A stretch of 64,000 nt of DNA from Siphonodentalium dalli (lineage: Eukaryota; Mollusca; Scaphopoda; Gadilida; Siphonodentaliidae): the NCBI GenBank assembly GCA_032622095.1, contig CP136064.1:247099827-247163826 (forward strand), in the 5' to 3' direction. The notes beneath the pieces are model-generated. The model saw nothing but the letters and a program-made list of their open reading frames with translations. It made no database searches and was not told the origin of the DNA. Both the position numbers and the translations under genes were made by a program. Positions 1-12,084 of the stretch are shown here, piece after piece. Each line of letters opens with the position of its first letter. The first letter of the stretch is position 1.

Positions 1-592
1 CTCTTGATTCTGCAGTCGTCACAATTCTCGGCTTGGCTTCGATGTCTGATTTGTCAAAATTAACTTTTACTTTTGGAAAGTTCATTAGAATTGAATGCTA
101 TTGAATCAAGTCTCAATTAAAGATATCCAATTCAAGAAACTTTGTCAGTTATATAATTTTTAATGTTTTAACTTTAACCAACATCATATACTAGCCAGAA
201 ATTGTAATAATAATATCTAATATATGAAGACATGGAGTACATGTCATGAGACATGTTTGTGATTGCTTTTTCTTGTCAATTCTTATTCATTTAGTTTGTC
301 AGCTCAGTTAAAGCACACAGAAAGCAACAGACGTCAAAATTGTGGAAAATTTCCTCCATTCTATCTAATTAATTTCGTACTGGAGGTAACTGGTTTGTAG
401 CCAAGGTTTCTTCATACTAACAATGATACTAATACACAACTTAAAGGGGTATTCAGGGTTCCAGTCTTATATTTATCAAACCTATTTTGTTATTTAATTA
501 GATTACTGTGTATATATTAAAATTATATTTTTATCCGAGAACTACCACCTTGTGTATATAATTTATTTTCTACCCATTTCTTATATGCATTT
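1..592. other. AT-rich spacer, no gene seen
   Basis: This stretch is AT-rich and broken by stops in all frames. I see no exon with convincing splice sites and no terminal inverted repeats. Confidence 0.5.
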
Positions 593-1202
593 TAACAGGG
601 TCCTGCGAATCGGACTTTTTCATTTCGAATCGAATCTTGAATCGAATCAGCCAAATGATTCCAAATTCCATCAAATCTCGAATCGAAACATTGTATCAAT
701 ATGATAGTGAAGATGAAGATAATACATGACTCTGAGGCCGTATAATATAAATTTGCTAACTTTGTTTTGACTATAAATGAGCGTCAATATACATTGTATA
801 TATTTAAATAGCTATAAATGACTCTAACCAATTAAGTGTCCATTATTTGTGGCTGTCTCTGTTATACAATAATGAGACAGTATCAGAATCAATATTGAAG
901 CTAGAAAGCAATCGTGTTCACAATTTTGACATATATATGAAATTTTGCTAGATCAGTGGCATAAGTCTTACAATGCTTCGGTGGTCTATAGTATACTCAG
1001 TCGACGGCAATGTTATTGATATGAATTGGTATCATAATATATATTCGCGAAAAAGCACTGTGGTCCGTTGAAATAATGAGAATGCAACTGGTGTCAATGA
1101 TTCGATAAAATTTGAATCAGGACAGCCAGTTTCGAATCGAATCGAATTAGATGAAATATTCTGAATCGAATCGAGTCGAGTCGAATCGATTGCAGGGCCA
1201 TA
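593..1202. mobile_element. Possible hAT-like non-autonomous element with GAATCGAATC-rich ends
   Basis: Both ends carry a related terminal sequence, AGGGTCCTGCGAATCG on the left and, on the complementary strand, ATGGCCCTGCAATCG on the right. Inside each end lie runs of the motif GAATC/GATTC (positions 600-690 and 1098-1190). The size and the clustered subterminal motif fit a non-autonomous hAT-type element. No clean target duplication is visible, so the limits are approximate, and a simple-repeat explanation remains possible. Confidence 0.35.
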
Positions 1203-1432
1203 CATTTAATTATTTATTACGTACCCATTGTTGTATTCTCACTAACAGCAATGGCTTTCAACAGTGCGGTAATTTTCGACAGAAAGCCCTAGAGCGATCC
1301 TGACATTTTTTTGGTGGCAAGTTACCTCATGACGTTGCTACAGGTGACATATCCAGACATATCAAGAATTTATTATTTATGTGATGCCAAAGTTGTTGCA
1401 TAACAATGAATTTGGCATAAACAAAAATTCTG

Positions 1433-2034
1433 ATAATTAACAATTTCATTTGTGATTGGTGTATGTAATAAATATAGAGCCGCACAATTTTGGGATTATC
1501 ACACTTTATTTTCAACTTTGCTAAAAATAAATATGAATGCGACCCCAAGCCTACTTCTCCTTGTTTGTAATTGACTATAAAATAATAAAACTACGGTGTA
1601 AGTAGATTCTGTTAGAAAATAGTGTCATTTATTGTTTTATTAAATAAAACAGGGAAAAACATGATGTTTACAATAGAGATCAATATTTGCCATGAATAAC
1701 CGTTCCTTCAGAATGTGCAAGGAAAGAACTTCACATACATCTATGTACTGCATACGCTAATGGTGATCTTAAAGCCACATGGCAGTATGAGCTCCAAAAT
1801 ACACTTTATAATATACAATGTATGCTTTTGAATTTTTCCCGGTATCGTAATAGGTCGATAAATACTTGAACTACATTTCTACGGACATCATTTGTCCCAG
1901 AAAGACTTATTGAGGTCATAAAAAATACATCCTTATGTGAAACGCTCAAGTGCGATAATCACTTGCCCGTCCCAAAATATTGTGGCTCTGTATTTATTAC
2001 ATGCACCAATCACAAACGAAATAGTTAATTATAG
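1433..2034. repeat. Inverted-repeat element, ~75-80 bp arms
   Basis: The arm at 1433-1504 is repeated in inverse orientation at about 1953-2034, with about 80 percent identity by eye. The segment 1770-1950 is also homologous to the reverse complement of 57600-57776, including the shared phrase around AAAGCCACATGG and a GGTCGATAAATAC stretch. It is therefore a dispersed family. No reading frame of note is inside. Confidence 0.55.
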
Positions 2035-3325
2035 GATGTGGGACACCAACAATTACCTTCACTAATTTTAGATCCAAGAGATACTTTGTATTTAGTATTT
2101 ATGTGCTACTCTATATGTCACATGGTTTCAAACACGTGTTTTTAAGTGGGAGTTAGTGGAATAAGTGTTAAATTAGATTTTATTATATTTTCAGTAACTT
2201 TTTCTGCCAAAATAATAATCGTATCCCCCACTCCCGGAAGCGCCACGATGTTATCCTACTCCCAGAGGTTTATCCTACTCCCAGCGATGACAGACTATTT
2301 ATCCCAACCTCGCGAGTTGCGAGCACGTTCCGAGTTACGTAATCTTCAAGCAGTTCAACTTCAAGTTCCACGGATATTCGTGCATATTCTAAATGACAGT
2401 GAGCAGTGACATCTCATAGAACTCCGAAGGCTTATCAACACAATGACATTCTAAACAGTTACTAATTTAATCAATAAAGTTTGTTAGTTTGAAAAATCCC
2501 CTTTGAAGTTGGTGGCAATAGGAGAAATCAGTCAATGAAATGACGTCACTTTCCTGATATGGGGTAAAATACTATTGCGCATGCGGCAATAGTAAAAAAT
2601 CATGAATGAATGACGTTATCTATTTACCTTATTTTGGTTGTTATGTTATCATTGCGCTTAATTTTAACGGAAACATTTAGGTCAATGTTCAGAATCGGAA
2701 ATATCTCATCAATGCATTTTATTAGAGTTGTGTCGTGACAAACTGTTGTGGAAAATATAATAAACACAATAGTTAACTGTCATCAGCGACGAACGAAGTT
2801 TCTCCTCTCGTGAGATGCGAGGATTATTTTAATTTTAATTAAAATAATTAACTATTGTCTATTTATTAACCAAATGTTGTTGTAAATTGAAGTCTGGAAT
2901 CCAGAATACATCTTTAAAGTCATATCTTGTGCTTTTTTATACATACTTTTGGAAAAAGGTTGTATTATATAATCAGTCTGTCGGTCCCTTCGTAGGGCTG
3001 TCCGTTAACATTTTTGGTTTCCGATAGATAACTCTAGTTTGCATTATTTGATCTGAACAAAAGTTGGTATGTGCATTTCCCAGCTAAAACTACATGCCAA
3101 GTTTGATTATGTGTTCTGTCCAATTATTTTCACATGAGTTACGGCCATTTTTCAACTTAGAATTTGATCGCATTTTGGCACTGAAATTAGGGGTATATCA
3201 GATATTCTTTGTAAGCTCAAATTATTATTTTGTTTTTTTTTACATTAAAGTTATTTTGTCTGTTTCTATCAGTGCCAAAAGTAAAAAGATTAATGGGTCA
3301 CCAAGAAAACACCAAGCAATCTTAT
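2035..3325. other. Gene-free spacer with a dispersed invertebrate repeat
   Basis: No exon was recognised. The stretch 2980-3180 reads like a common dispersed repeat, with a run of GTCGGTCC/GTCCGTTA motifs followed by a segment ending near CATGAGTTACGGCC. A related style of sequence is present at 61980-62230. This is pattern recognition, not a database match. Confidence 0.4.
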
Positions 3326-3328
3326 ATA

Positions 3329-3648
3329 ACCCTTTCTATACTAAATGGATTCTCCCACCAAGTTAAAAAAGTGTACATTGGAATGGTATATTATTGATAT
3401 GGAGGGAAGTACAGGTAATATAAGAAGACGACAGGTAATAAAAGTGTAGAAGTTGCCCTATGTATTGAGGGAAATGTTCAGTTAATAAGTTCTACAAACG
3501 ATGTTGTTTGTTGATCTTATTATTTGAACATTTCCTATCGGATAACTACTCATCAATGAGCGTTTAGTATAGAAAGGGTTGATCTTATTATTTGAACATT
3601 TCCTATGGGATAACTACTCATCAATGAGCGTTTAGTATAGAAAGGGTT
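3329..3648. mobile_element. TTAA-type MITE with a 68 bp tandem duplication in its right end
   Basis: The left end reads CCCTTTCTATACTAAA and the right end is its complement, TTTAGTATAGAAAGGG, followed by TTAA. The left flank is ATAA, so one target copy is probably mutated. The right-hand 68 bp (3513-3580) is directly duplicated at 3581-3648, so the terminal sequence is present twice. A related one-ended copy lies at 25246-25310. The CCCTTT terminus beside TTAA is typical of piggyBac-like non-autonomous elements. Confidence 0.6.
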
Positions 3649-3649
3649 A

Positions 3650-5925
3650 ATAACTGTTTATGCAAATGTAAACACTCTGTACACTGCATTACTTCACCGA
3701 CATGCTAAGTGCCGCCCACAAATTAACTCGACAGGTGGCCTTGGATAGTCTCAAGTGACTTATTAGCCAACAATTCAGTGTGGTATTGGATAATTCTCTA
3801 TTGTCAGTCCTCACAGAAGAAAACAGTACATTAACTTATGCACAATGTAACAGTTTTTATGGAAACATATAATTAAGAGAGGTTTTCTGTCCAATATTTG
3901 TTTTTTTTTATCTTGTTTTATTCAAATTATGTTTTCAATGAAGATTTATACGAGAAATATAGCTGACATACACCGCAATTATCTCTTTAACTTCATAGCC
4001 AGTCTGAGCCATTGTTATTGGTTGTCACATGTTAACATGAACATGAACATACATCATTTAATCCACAATATACATGTAGCTGTCTCTAACACACATCACT
4101 CATCACAGAGCTTCAAATACATATACCTTCATGAGACTAAAATAACAAGTGTAAGATGAAGCATGGCATTGGTCATTCAATATATCCAACAGCCCATATA
4201 TTATTCTAGACAACACGAAATATAGCTTGTTTTATTGAATTGATTTGTTTGAGCTATTATCTCATGATGACTTGTGGTATTAGCAGAGTTTCCACCAGGG
4301 AAAAATTAATGAGTCCGTATTTCAGCCATATTGGGGAAACAAATAACGCGACAGGGGCGACCATGGTTCATCCCGTCAGGAGAATTTTGGTATTTGTCAC
4401 TGAAAAGTAGCCATTTCATTGCACATGAGATGCTCACAAAGCAATTCAAAGCTACACGTATTACGCAAGTTGATAATTTCCGTGGGTGCATTAGTTTTGT
4501 CAATTGTAAAACTGTTTGTGCGATGTGATATCATACTGCAGAAGAAGTCTACAGTGGCGTAATATGAATGGTAGCAAAATTGTTTTAGCCCCCGTGTTAT
4601 GAGATATAATTGAGTTTTGGTGGGAAATGTGAATATGTGCGTCCTTGTTTGTGCTTGGGGCTCCACATGGGATAACAAAACTATTATTGACTGTACTTTG
4701 ACTTATATCCTTATTAGGGGATATATTTTGCATGGGATTTCCGAGCGTGAGTAGTTTCATCCACAGAAATCCTGTGCACAAAATATCCATACTCAGCAGT
4801 CTGGCATTCTTTGATGTTACCGCCACATTTTCATATGTGTATTACGCCGTATACAACGTCAATATTTGACAGCACACCAAAAATAGCATTGTAGTTTTGG
4901 CGCTTTTATTTCAAAGGGTTACACTGTACCGGTAACATATTGTGCTCAATTGACCCACCTTTTCACCAGTATTCTGTTTAACCCTCGAACTCCCGTTGCA
5001 GTCGGATTATTTTTACGATAGATTGATATTGTATGTCTCAAACAGATCATTAGCGAGGGAAATGAGGCCGTTCCACAGACGCTGAGCAGTAGTATCGGAA
5101 ACCCTGGTATTAGTGATAGTATATACTGTAAATCTCATCAATATCATGTTTGCTTTGACACTTAAACTACACTGCCTGTAGTCACTTGTGTCTTGTGCTT
5201 CTAATATAAATGGGCCTGGTATTTTTGTGCTATTGTCAAATTGTACATTCATATATGATCAACATTGAAAAAAAATCCATCATTTAAGAATTACACTGAT
5301 TATACAGCATATATTTGCAACCTTGTTTTTTTTCCCATCGCAAACTGACTTTCTGAAAAATAAAATTTCAATCAAATGAAAACTATCATCTCTCTAACAG
5401 TGACATGTATCAATTCACTTCAGACCCCTTGCCTATACGCCTCGGTAGTATCGACGAACACTTTTCTGGAAGTCTCTCTTTGTCTCTTTTGTTTTGCCAT
5501 GCGTACTGTGAATTGTTGGCAGTAGAGAGAATATAAACAAAATAGTTTGCAGACAAAGTTACGTTTTCACCATTTTATGACTATTTGCACCAGAATAAAT
5601 GATGTAATCATGGGGTGATTAGACTCATACTATTTTCAGTAAAATGAGCAGGTTCTGAATTTTCTTAATATCTGAAATATTTATATAATAGAAACTGATA
5701 AATTTCGCTGATTCTAATACCGCTTGGCCTATATAATAATAACATTTATCACATAATTTGGCCATAAAAGCAGTTTCATAATTATCGGTAATAGACACGT
5801 TTAATATCAGCGCGTGCGATGACGTCACAGCGTTCTTCAAATAACTTGCGATCGCTGTAGTTTATGATTGTTGTTTTCGATGAATATTTCGCGTTGCTTC
5901 GGGTTTATTTGATCATATGATAAAA
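3650..5925. other. Long AT-rich stretch without a recognisable gene
   Basis: Open frames here are short and overlap on both strands (for example 4306-4826), with no family similarity that I can recognise and no convincing exon structure. Confidence 0.45.
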
Positions 5926-5927
5926 GG

Positions 5928-6070
5928 TATCTCACACTCATCCTATTTTATACGTAATTTATCAACCTCGTCCTCAATTCTATTTGAGCCTCGGTAAACC
6001 TCGGCTCAAATCGAATTTAGTGAACTCGGTTGATAAATTCCGTATAAAATAGAAACTCATGTGAGATCCT
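5928..6070. repeat. Foldback MITE, ~140 bp hairpin
   Basis: The left arm starts GGTATCTCACACTCATCC and the right arm is its near complement, ending in TGTGAGATCC. An inner stem pairs around TATTTGAGCC and GGCTCAAAT. Almost the whole segment folds on itself. No target duplication was assigned. Confidence 0.55.
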
Positions 6071-6132
6071 CTATTTGTAGCATGCAGATTCCCTAGAGTT
6101 TTTTTGAAACCTTACATTTTACTGATTGTTTT

Positions 6133-6154
6133 GGGGGGGGGGGGGGGGGGGGGG
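6133..6154 (+). repeat. Homopolymer of 22 guanines
   Basis: An uninterrupted G run follows a T-rich stretch. It could form a G-quadruplex. Its exact length may also be a sequencing artefact. Confidence 0.85.
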
Positions 6155-6671
6155 AGTCAGACCATGCATCTTCGGTTTTGTGATCTTAAAAGAAATAGTT
6201 CTCGGTAGCATTAAAAATACTCCAGTAAATACTGTAAAACCATAATATTAAAAAATTGGATATTAAAATTCTTTTGAGAATATTTATTATAAAAGGCAGT
6301 TATATATATTATATGTACTTATAATCTCTAAACGTAAAATCTATTATGTGTAGAATTATTTTTACTATGAAGAAGCCTTGGTTAATTTTCTTCAAGTTAC
6401 TTTGTTTGTATTATATGCTGTTAATGTTTTTTTTCCATTTTCTTTTAGATTGATTGTATTCGTTATAAAAACATTACATCATTTTGAATTTTCTCTCTGT
6501 CTTTCTCTTGTAACAGTAATAGTATTTTGGTCATTTATAAGATGTACATTCAGAACTTCAAACAAGGCAATATCTTGTGCACATCTGGTGATATTAAAAT
6601 TCACAGATTCCTGAACAGTTTATATAGTTCTTACAGACATTTAAATCTTGTTGAAGGTCACAACCCCTGAA

Positions 6672-7070
6672 CAAGCCTTGATATAGTGCGTCAGTCATTT
6701 GCAGAAAGATGTCCCCAGAGGGTGAATTTAGTGATTCTATCCCGCATGGCAGGCTAGCATCACCAAATTCATCCTCTAGGAACCTCATTCTGCTGAGGCC
6801 TCAACTGCTATTGGAGACCTAGGATCAGATTTAAGTTCCCCCGTTGAAGTTGGTGATGTTCACCTATTAGTCGCCTTGATTATGCATTTTATATTCTGCA
6901 AATTAAGGGTTATATAAACTGAACAGAAGGGAAAAGGTATTACTAAAAACAATGTTAATTTGAAACTATAGATACTGCCCAGAAGATAAGAAGATATGTG
7001 GTGTAGTGGCACTAAATTCACCCTCTGGGGACCTCATTCTGCAAATGACAGACACACCATTTCAAGTCTT
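6672..7070. mobile_element. hAT-like foldback element, long form
   Basis: The termini are CAAGCCTTGATATAG on the left and the complement of CAAGACTTGAAATGG on the right. Next to the left end is the family's palindromic block, in which TCCCCAGAGGGTGAATTTAG is mirrored by its complement. The internal part (6790-7000) has no coding capacity. Flanks CAACCCCT and CAACCCCC are a possible 8 bp target duplication with three extra bases. Other family members are at 8225, 11834, 14089, 20860, 25496, 28637 and 57850. Confidence 0.65.
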
Positions 7071-7342
7071 GCAACCCCCATGAGAATAATGACAGTATAA
7101 ATGTAAATCACTATCATTCATTTCAAACCTTCACCATTTCTTAACTCCTGACTTCTGTCATCATGGATGGGTATTTGGTTTCTACAGAAATACTTTCGCA
7201 TACATAATGAAGTAAGTTAGTTCTTAGATTTCTCACTTATTATTATTTACTCAAGAAAAAAGAAACTAGGTATTGATGCAGTGATTGAATAGTTTTGAGT
7301 TATTAAATCACACACTCATATAACAAGATATATTTGATTTAA

Positions 7343-7466
7343 CCCTTTGAGTGCCAGGGGCCGATCTCATCGGCCCTAAACATACAAAATAAGTCTGTTA
7401 TAGAATATAAGAATAAATGATTAAAATTGTAAAAAAAAAAAAAAAATTGACCTGGCACTCAAAGGG
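7343..7466. mobile_element. Small TTAA-type MITE, 124 bp
   Basis: The ends are perfect complements of about 18 bp, CCCTTTGAGTGCCAGG and CCTGGCACTCAAAGGG. TTAA lies on the left and TTAG on the right. The middle holds a short hairpin, GGGCCGATCTCATCGGCCC, and an A-run. The termini and target fit the piggyBac superfamily. Confidence 0.7.
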
Positions 7467-7629
7467 TTAGGCTTAAACTATGAGATTTTTACATATAGTA
7501 ATAAGTTGTTCATTTGTTTTCATTCCAGTTGATGAGTGGTCTTCGATCAGGTGTTATCACTGGGTCGAGATTCGCTACCGGAATGCTGATTGCAGATGAC
7601 CAGAAGAATATTAGTATAGAGAGGAGCGG

Positions 7630-7805
7630 AGGAGGCGTGTGATAATATTAATCAGATCTGCATTCTCCATACCCAAGTCCTCCCATCGAGGCGTGTGACG
7701 ATAATATCAACTAGATCTTCATTCTCCATACCCAAGTCCTCCATCGAGACATTCGATGATACTATTAACTTGATCTCGAACTTCATTCTCCATACCCAAG
7801 ATATC
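7630..7805 (+). repeat. Degenerate tandem repeat, ~60-65 bp unit, about three copies
   Basis: The phrase CATTCTCCATACCCAAG recurs three times, each preceded by a diverged GAGGCGTGTGA or GAGACATTCGA segment and an AATATTAA/TACTATTAA stretch. No coding potential is seen. Confidence 0.6.
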
Positions 7806-8224
7806 CATCCCAGACTTATAGTGGTAATACCTGTAGTAAAATGTCTTAAGTGTGGTTAGGAATAATTATCTCTGTCAACACCATGTTGTTATACAAGATA
7901 TAGATAGGATATAACATACATGTAGGTTTCAGATTATGCATATTGCTTGACTGATTAGGGCCGATGTGGTCAGTCAGATGTTAATGTTCTAAGGGTGGAC
8001 CACCTTGTTTGATATGAACTGAAAGCAGGCAATTTGAAGCCATGTCGGATTCTCCGGGTATGCATAATTGTTTTTCTGTCAGTTGTGCTCTTAATAAAGT
8101 CTCGGCTTGAAGCCATGTTTATCTTGAATCAAAACAATTCTCAACTATAAGAGTATTCAATAACTATTTTGCAATTGTAGGTACACACCTTACTGATTAA
8201 TAGAGAAACAATATATGCTGTTAG

Positions 8225-8482
8225 CAAGCCTTGAAATAGGGTGTCTGTCATTTGCAGAATGAGGTCCCCAGAGGGTGAATTTAGTGATGCTACCCCGCAT
8301 AGCAGGCTAGCATCACCAAATTCACCCTCTTGGAACCTCATTCTGCTGAGGTGTAAGCAGAATGAGGTCCCCAGAGGGTGAATTTGGTGATGCTAGCCCG
8401 CTATGCGGGGTAGCATCACTAAATTCACCCTCTGGGGACCTCATTCTGCAAATGACAGACACCCTATTTCAAGGCTTGGCTG
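8225..8482. mobile_element. Fully palindromic hAT-like element, short form
   Basis: The element starts CAAGCCTTGAAATAGGGTGT and ends with its exact complement. The 8 bp GCTGTTAG flanks it directly on both sides, an 8 bp target duplication as expected for hAT elements. Internally there are two more nested palindromic blocks, so the whole 258 bp folds on itself. There is no gene inside; mobility would need a transposase from elsewhere. Confidence 0.85.
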
Positions 8483-8483
8483 T

Positions 8484-8920
8484 TAGCAAGTCTGAGTTTA
8501 GTGTGCCTCTCATTTGCAGAATGAGGTCCCCAAAGGGTGAATTTAGTGATGCTATACCATGGGCTAGCATCACTAAATTCATCCTCTGGGGACCTAATTC
8601 TACATGGGCTGATCTGCTATTGGAGACCTAGACTCAGATTTAAGTTCCCAGATGGTGATGTGCACCTATTGGGCACCTCAATTATGCATTGTGTCTTCTG
8701 CCAATTTGGGGATATAGAGAAACTAAAATAAAAAAGAAAAAGTACTTTCTAAAGAAGTTCCTAAAGAAACTAAAAAACTTGTTAATTTTATTAAGCAGAA
8801 TGAGGTCCCCAGAGGGTGAATTTAGTGATGCTAGCCCACTGTGCAGTGTAGAATCACTAAATTCACCCTCTGGGGACCTCATTCTGACAATGTCCGGCAC
8901 CATATTTTGAGGCATGGCTC
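8484..8920. mobile_element. Diverged members of the same foldback family, tandem or nested
   Basis: The left part starts CAAGTCTGAGTTTAGTG and resembles the copy at 28637, including the stretch that ends TTGGGCACC. A second palindromic block occupies about 8794-8886. The outer boundaries are diverged and I could not assign a target duplication. Confidence 0.5.
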
Positions 8921-9017
8921 GCATACATGCTACTAGTTGCACATTCTGTTGCACATCATTGACTTTGTTCTACCAGCATCTCCGTTCCCAGGAATCAAAA
9001 TCTTTTATTTTCGTATA

Positions 9018-9576
9018 CCTTACTCGTATTTAAATTCGCGCAGTACTATTTTTCACGCACCCATCGGTGCGCGAATTTAAAACTGAACGAAATATAGTAT
9101 GACTCCCAAGTTTAATCTAAACCACAGTCCATGTGAAATACAAGAGTGCTATGTTGCTGAGTTTACATGTATTATGAACGGTTGAATTGACAATTACGCC
9201 TATACATGTGTGTATATATTTGCATTCGGCCAACCTCTATCAAGACCACTGTTCACAATGCCAAGCAACAAATCATGGTAACATAGACATTGTTGAAATG
9301 GTAGATAAGAAATATTAATATTCCAGGTCGCCACAAAATTATGATGTATGTAGTTACTAGTTTATTGTCTATACATGATGTAAATCCACCACGATGGTGT
9401 TTAATATTCACATATACTATCTTCAGCTAAGACTGAACCGAAATCAGCTAAAAAATATCACAGAAATATTACGAAAATATTTTGTTAGTTTTGAATTCGC
9501 GCAGCTAGGTGCGCGAGTTTAAAGTGCGCGAATTCAAAACTGAGCGAAAAATAGTACTGCGCGAATACGAGTAAGG
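9018..9576. mobile_element. TA-target non-autonomous element, 559 bp
   Basis: The left end CCTTACTCGTATTTAAATTC is mirrored at the right end by GAATACGAGTAAGG, and both ends abut TA. Subterminal stretches rich in GCGCGAATT and GTACTATTTTTC are also inverted. TA target and inverted ends suggest a Tc1/mariner-like MITE. A truncated copy of the left end is at 40961-41030. No open frame is inside. Confidence 0.65.
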
Positions 9577-9657
9577 TACTCAACTGATTTCTGTTATGTC
9601 TTGTTATGCTTGCTCATTATTTTGGTTTAAAATCTTATGCACCAATTTTCTGCTTAC

Positions 9658-10955
9658 TAGTGCTGGGACGGTTGTCCGGATAACCGGTTACGGTTCGGTT
9701 ACGCATGTCAACCGGTTGGAGGAGGCCACAACCGGATAACCGTAATATTGATAACGATCGTACTATCATCGTAGTACTCCGTGTAAATGTTGCCGAAATC
9801 ATTTACGGAAGTTTAAGTAACTAGAGTAAGTAATAAGAGGCCACTCATAGAAGCGATTTGGACAGTTGATTGTGTATTCATATACCCAACAACACACGCG
9901 GCTTTTCTAGACATGAAACCAACAACTACACTCTTATCTGTGTCAGTCTGTGAATCACTTGCTACACATTCAATGCCAATTTCCTTTGGCGGCATTACAT
10001 GACGTTCCGGCTGCACGCGCACCGCGGCATACATCAAAGCAATCAAGTCTAGACTTTTACTACGTCATCAATATTATATCTGTTTTCTTGAAACTGCCCC
10101 CCCCCTTTGTCATTACCATTAGTTCGTCTCAAAGCGATGACAGTAGACCTACAAAAACGGAAATCGAACGTTTGGGGACATTCAGTTTAGTCATATAATT
10201 GAAGATGACGAAAAAAAAAGGAAGAAGAAATGGGCGGTATGCAAGGCCTGCCAAAGGTGATTCGTTTATTCTGGATCAACATCCAATATGAAGTCGCACA
10301 TCTAGAAAAAAACACAGGCCTTCTTGGAGTGGGAAATAAAAGTATATCTAGTGATGCGTTCGATAACGTTAATTCCTAAACACTGGCTGGGGTTTGCGTA
10401 ATGGATCACGACGATTTAATTTTGTTTGAATTTGTTTATTAAATAATTGAAGCAACATCGTGTAGCCACTGTGATCAATACATACCTGCCTATACCCAAA
10501 CACTAGTAAACATTACTAAACAACAGTATACCTATCTTCAGTACCTTGTTTGGGCTCATCGTGCCCGGGATACACACAAGGGAGGAACTATATTTCGTCG
10601 CTGAAGGTTTTGCAAGCAAGCGTTGTTTACGCGGAACTCCCGTAAACATCGATATACTAGCGCACCACTAATATATATTATATTTTAGTTTGTTTGGGCT
10701 CAAAACTAAATTAATTTATAAACATTTACAACTATTTGATCGCCATAACGGGAACGCATTAAACGACCAAGACATCGTTTGTGATCGCATGTATATCAAC
10801 GTTTCCAGGACGCGTAATAAACATTTGTTTTGCCGATATAGTGACCAGTGTATTCAATCTCGTACTGAGGGTAATACTGGTCACGGTTAACCGTTATTGT
10901 TAGGTTAATGCCCGTGGTTAACCGGTTAGGAAAAACCCCAACCGTCCCAGCACTA
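9658..10955. mobile_element. hAT-type element, 1298 bp, non-autonomous
   Basis: The termini TAGTGCTGGGACGG and CCGTCCCAGCACTA are exact complements, and CTGCTTAC flanks both sides as a perfect 8 bp target duplication (9650-9657 and 10956-10963). The subterminal parts are rich in AACCGGTTA motifs in both orientations. No complete transposase is present, but one internal frame around 10215-10255 reads KWAVCKAC, the zinc-binding start typical of a BED finger, and is followed by a GT. This points to deletion from a larger hAT element. Confidence 0.8.
10200..10257 (+). pseudogene. Remnant of a BED-type zinc-finger exon
   Basis: A lysine-rich frame runs into W-A-V-C-x2-C, which matches the first half of the BED finger used by many hAT transposases to bind DNA. 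A stop follows within two codons unless a GT at the exon edge is used as a donor. No histidine half or RNase-H-like catalytic part is found in the rest of the element. It is a relic at best. Confidence 0.35.
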
Positions 10956-11454
10956 CTGCTTACCAGGTGAATGAAACTATAAAATGAATTCCAATTTACG
11001 TCATTTATACTACACATTCACAAAACAGCCACAACGATGGGAATAGGCACAAAAACATAATTTTTATTAGTTATTTTATTTATGTTATTTTTGGCAGTCC
11101 GACCTAAAAAACTGCCTCTTATGAAAGTCGACTTCGATTTCTGACCATTAAAATTGTCATATGTGCCAAGTCACCAAGGAGAGGTCCACCTCTCATTAAC
11201 CGAGAATTCTGACATTTGAACATGTTTTTTTTTGGACAGTCGACTCTTCCCATGCAATTGATTCTCATTCAAGCATACATGTAGCCACTCACCATATCAT
11301 CATTTGTAAGATATGTTGGTTGCATATAAGAGATTATCTTTTAAAAGTTTCATCCTATTCTCATTACCATATCTGAAGATATCCTCGTAAATATCAGGGT
11401 GGACTTACATTTTTGAGGTGTTTATATGGAGGAGTTCTTGTTGAAAGAATTTAA

Positions 11455-11698
11455 CCCTTCCATGACTGGAGCTGCCTGAAATTTTTCAAAATAAAAACCC
11501 TGTACCAATGCATTCTCTTATATATGCGAGTCTCACATATATAAGAGAATACATGGCCTAATAATATTTACCTTGACCTTGTAAGCCAGTGCATTCTCTT
11601 GTATATACGAGGCTCCCTATGGGAGACTCGCTTATGTAAGAGAATGCACTGGCACAGGATCTTTAATTCTGCACAGCGCAACTCCTGTCATGAAAGGG
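11455..11698. mobile_element. TTAA-flanked MITE carrying the shared GCATTCTCTTATA palindrome
   Basis: The element reads CCCTTCCATGACTGGAGCT at the left and ends in TGTCATGAAAGGG. TTAA flanks both sides (11451-11454 and 11699-11702). Inside are two hairpin blocks built from TGCATTCTCTTATATA and its complement. The copy at 61170-61403 has the same ends. The termini and target suggest piggyBac-like. Confidence 0.8.
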
Positions 11699-11833
11699 TT
11701 AAGGTGGCATGTGTTATATTTCACAATCGTCAAAGGCTTAGAATGAAATTTAGCTACAGAAATTCACAACTCGCTCAATAACAGCTGCTTCTTGATTCTG
11801 ATGTCTGTTTTGGATTTATTTCTCACCATTCCT

Positions 11834-12081
11834 TGAAATAGGGTGTCTGTCATTTGCAGAATGAAGTCCCCAGAGGGTGAATTTAGTGATGCTACCCCGC
11901 ATAGCAGGCTAGCATCACCAAATTCACCCTCTGGGAACCTCATTCTGCTTACACCTCAGCAGAATGAGGTTCCCAGAGGGTGAATTTGGTGATGCTAGCC
12001 CGTTATGTGGGGTAGCATCACTAAATTCACCCTCTGGGGACCTCATTCTGTAAATGACAGACACCCTATTTCAAGGCTTGT
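11834..12081. mobile_element. Palindromic hAT-like foldback element, second short copy
   Basis: This is nearly identical to the copy at 8225-8482. The right end is intact, ending in TTTCAAGGCTTG. The left end reads CATTCCTTGAAATAG instead of CAAGCC. TTTCTCAC lies directly outside both ends and supports an 8 bp target duplication. The changed left terminus may have blocked further movement. Confidence 0.75.
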
Positions 12082-12084
12082 TTC

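Noticed and set aside
4306-4826. Overlapping frames of 65-108 codons on both strands
   Set aside because: Frames occur on both strands simultaneously with no recognisable motif or exon boundary.
8362-8910. Short frames beginning MRSPEGEFGDAS and similar on both strands
   Set aside because: The same peptide recurs wherever the foldback hAT-like palindrome occurs, so it is a by-product of that repeat and not a protein.
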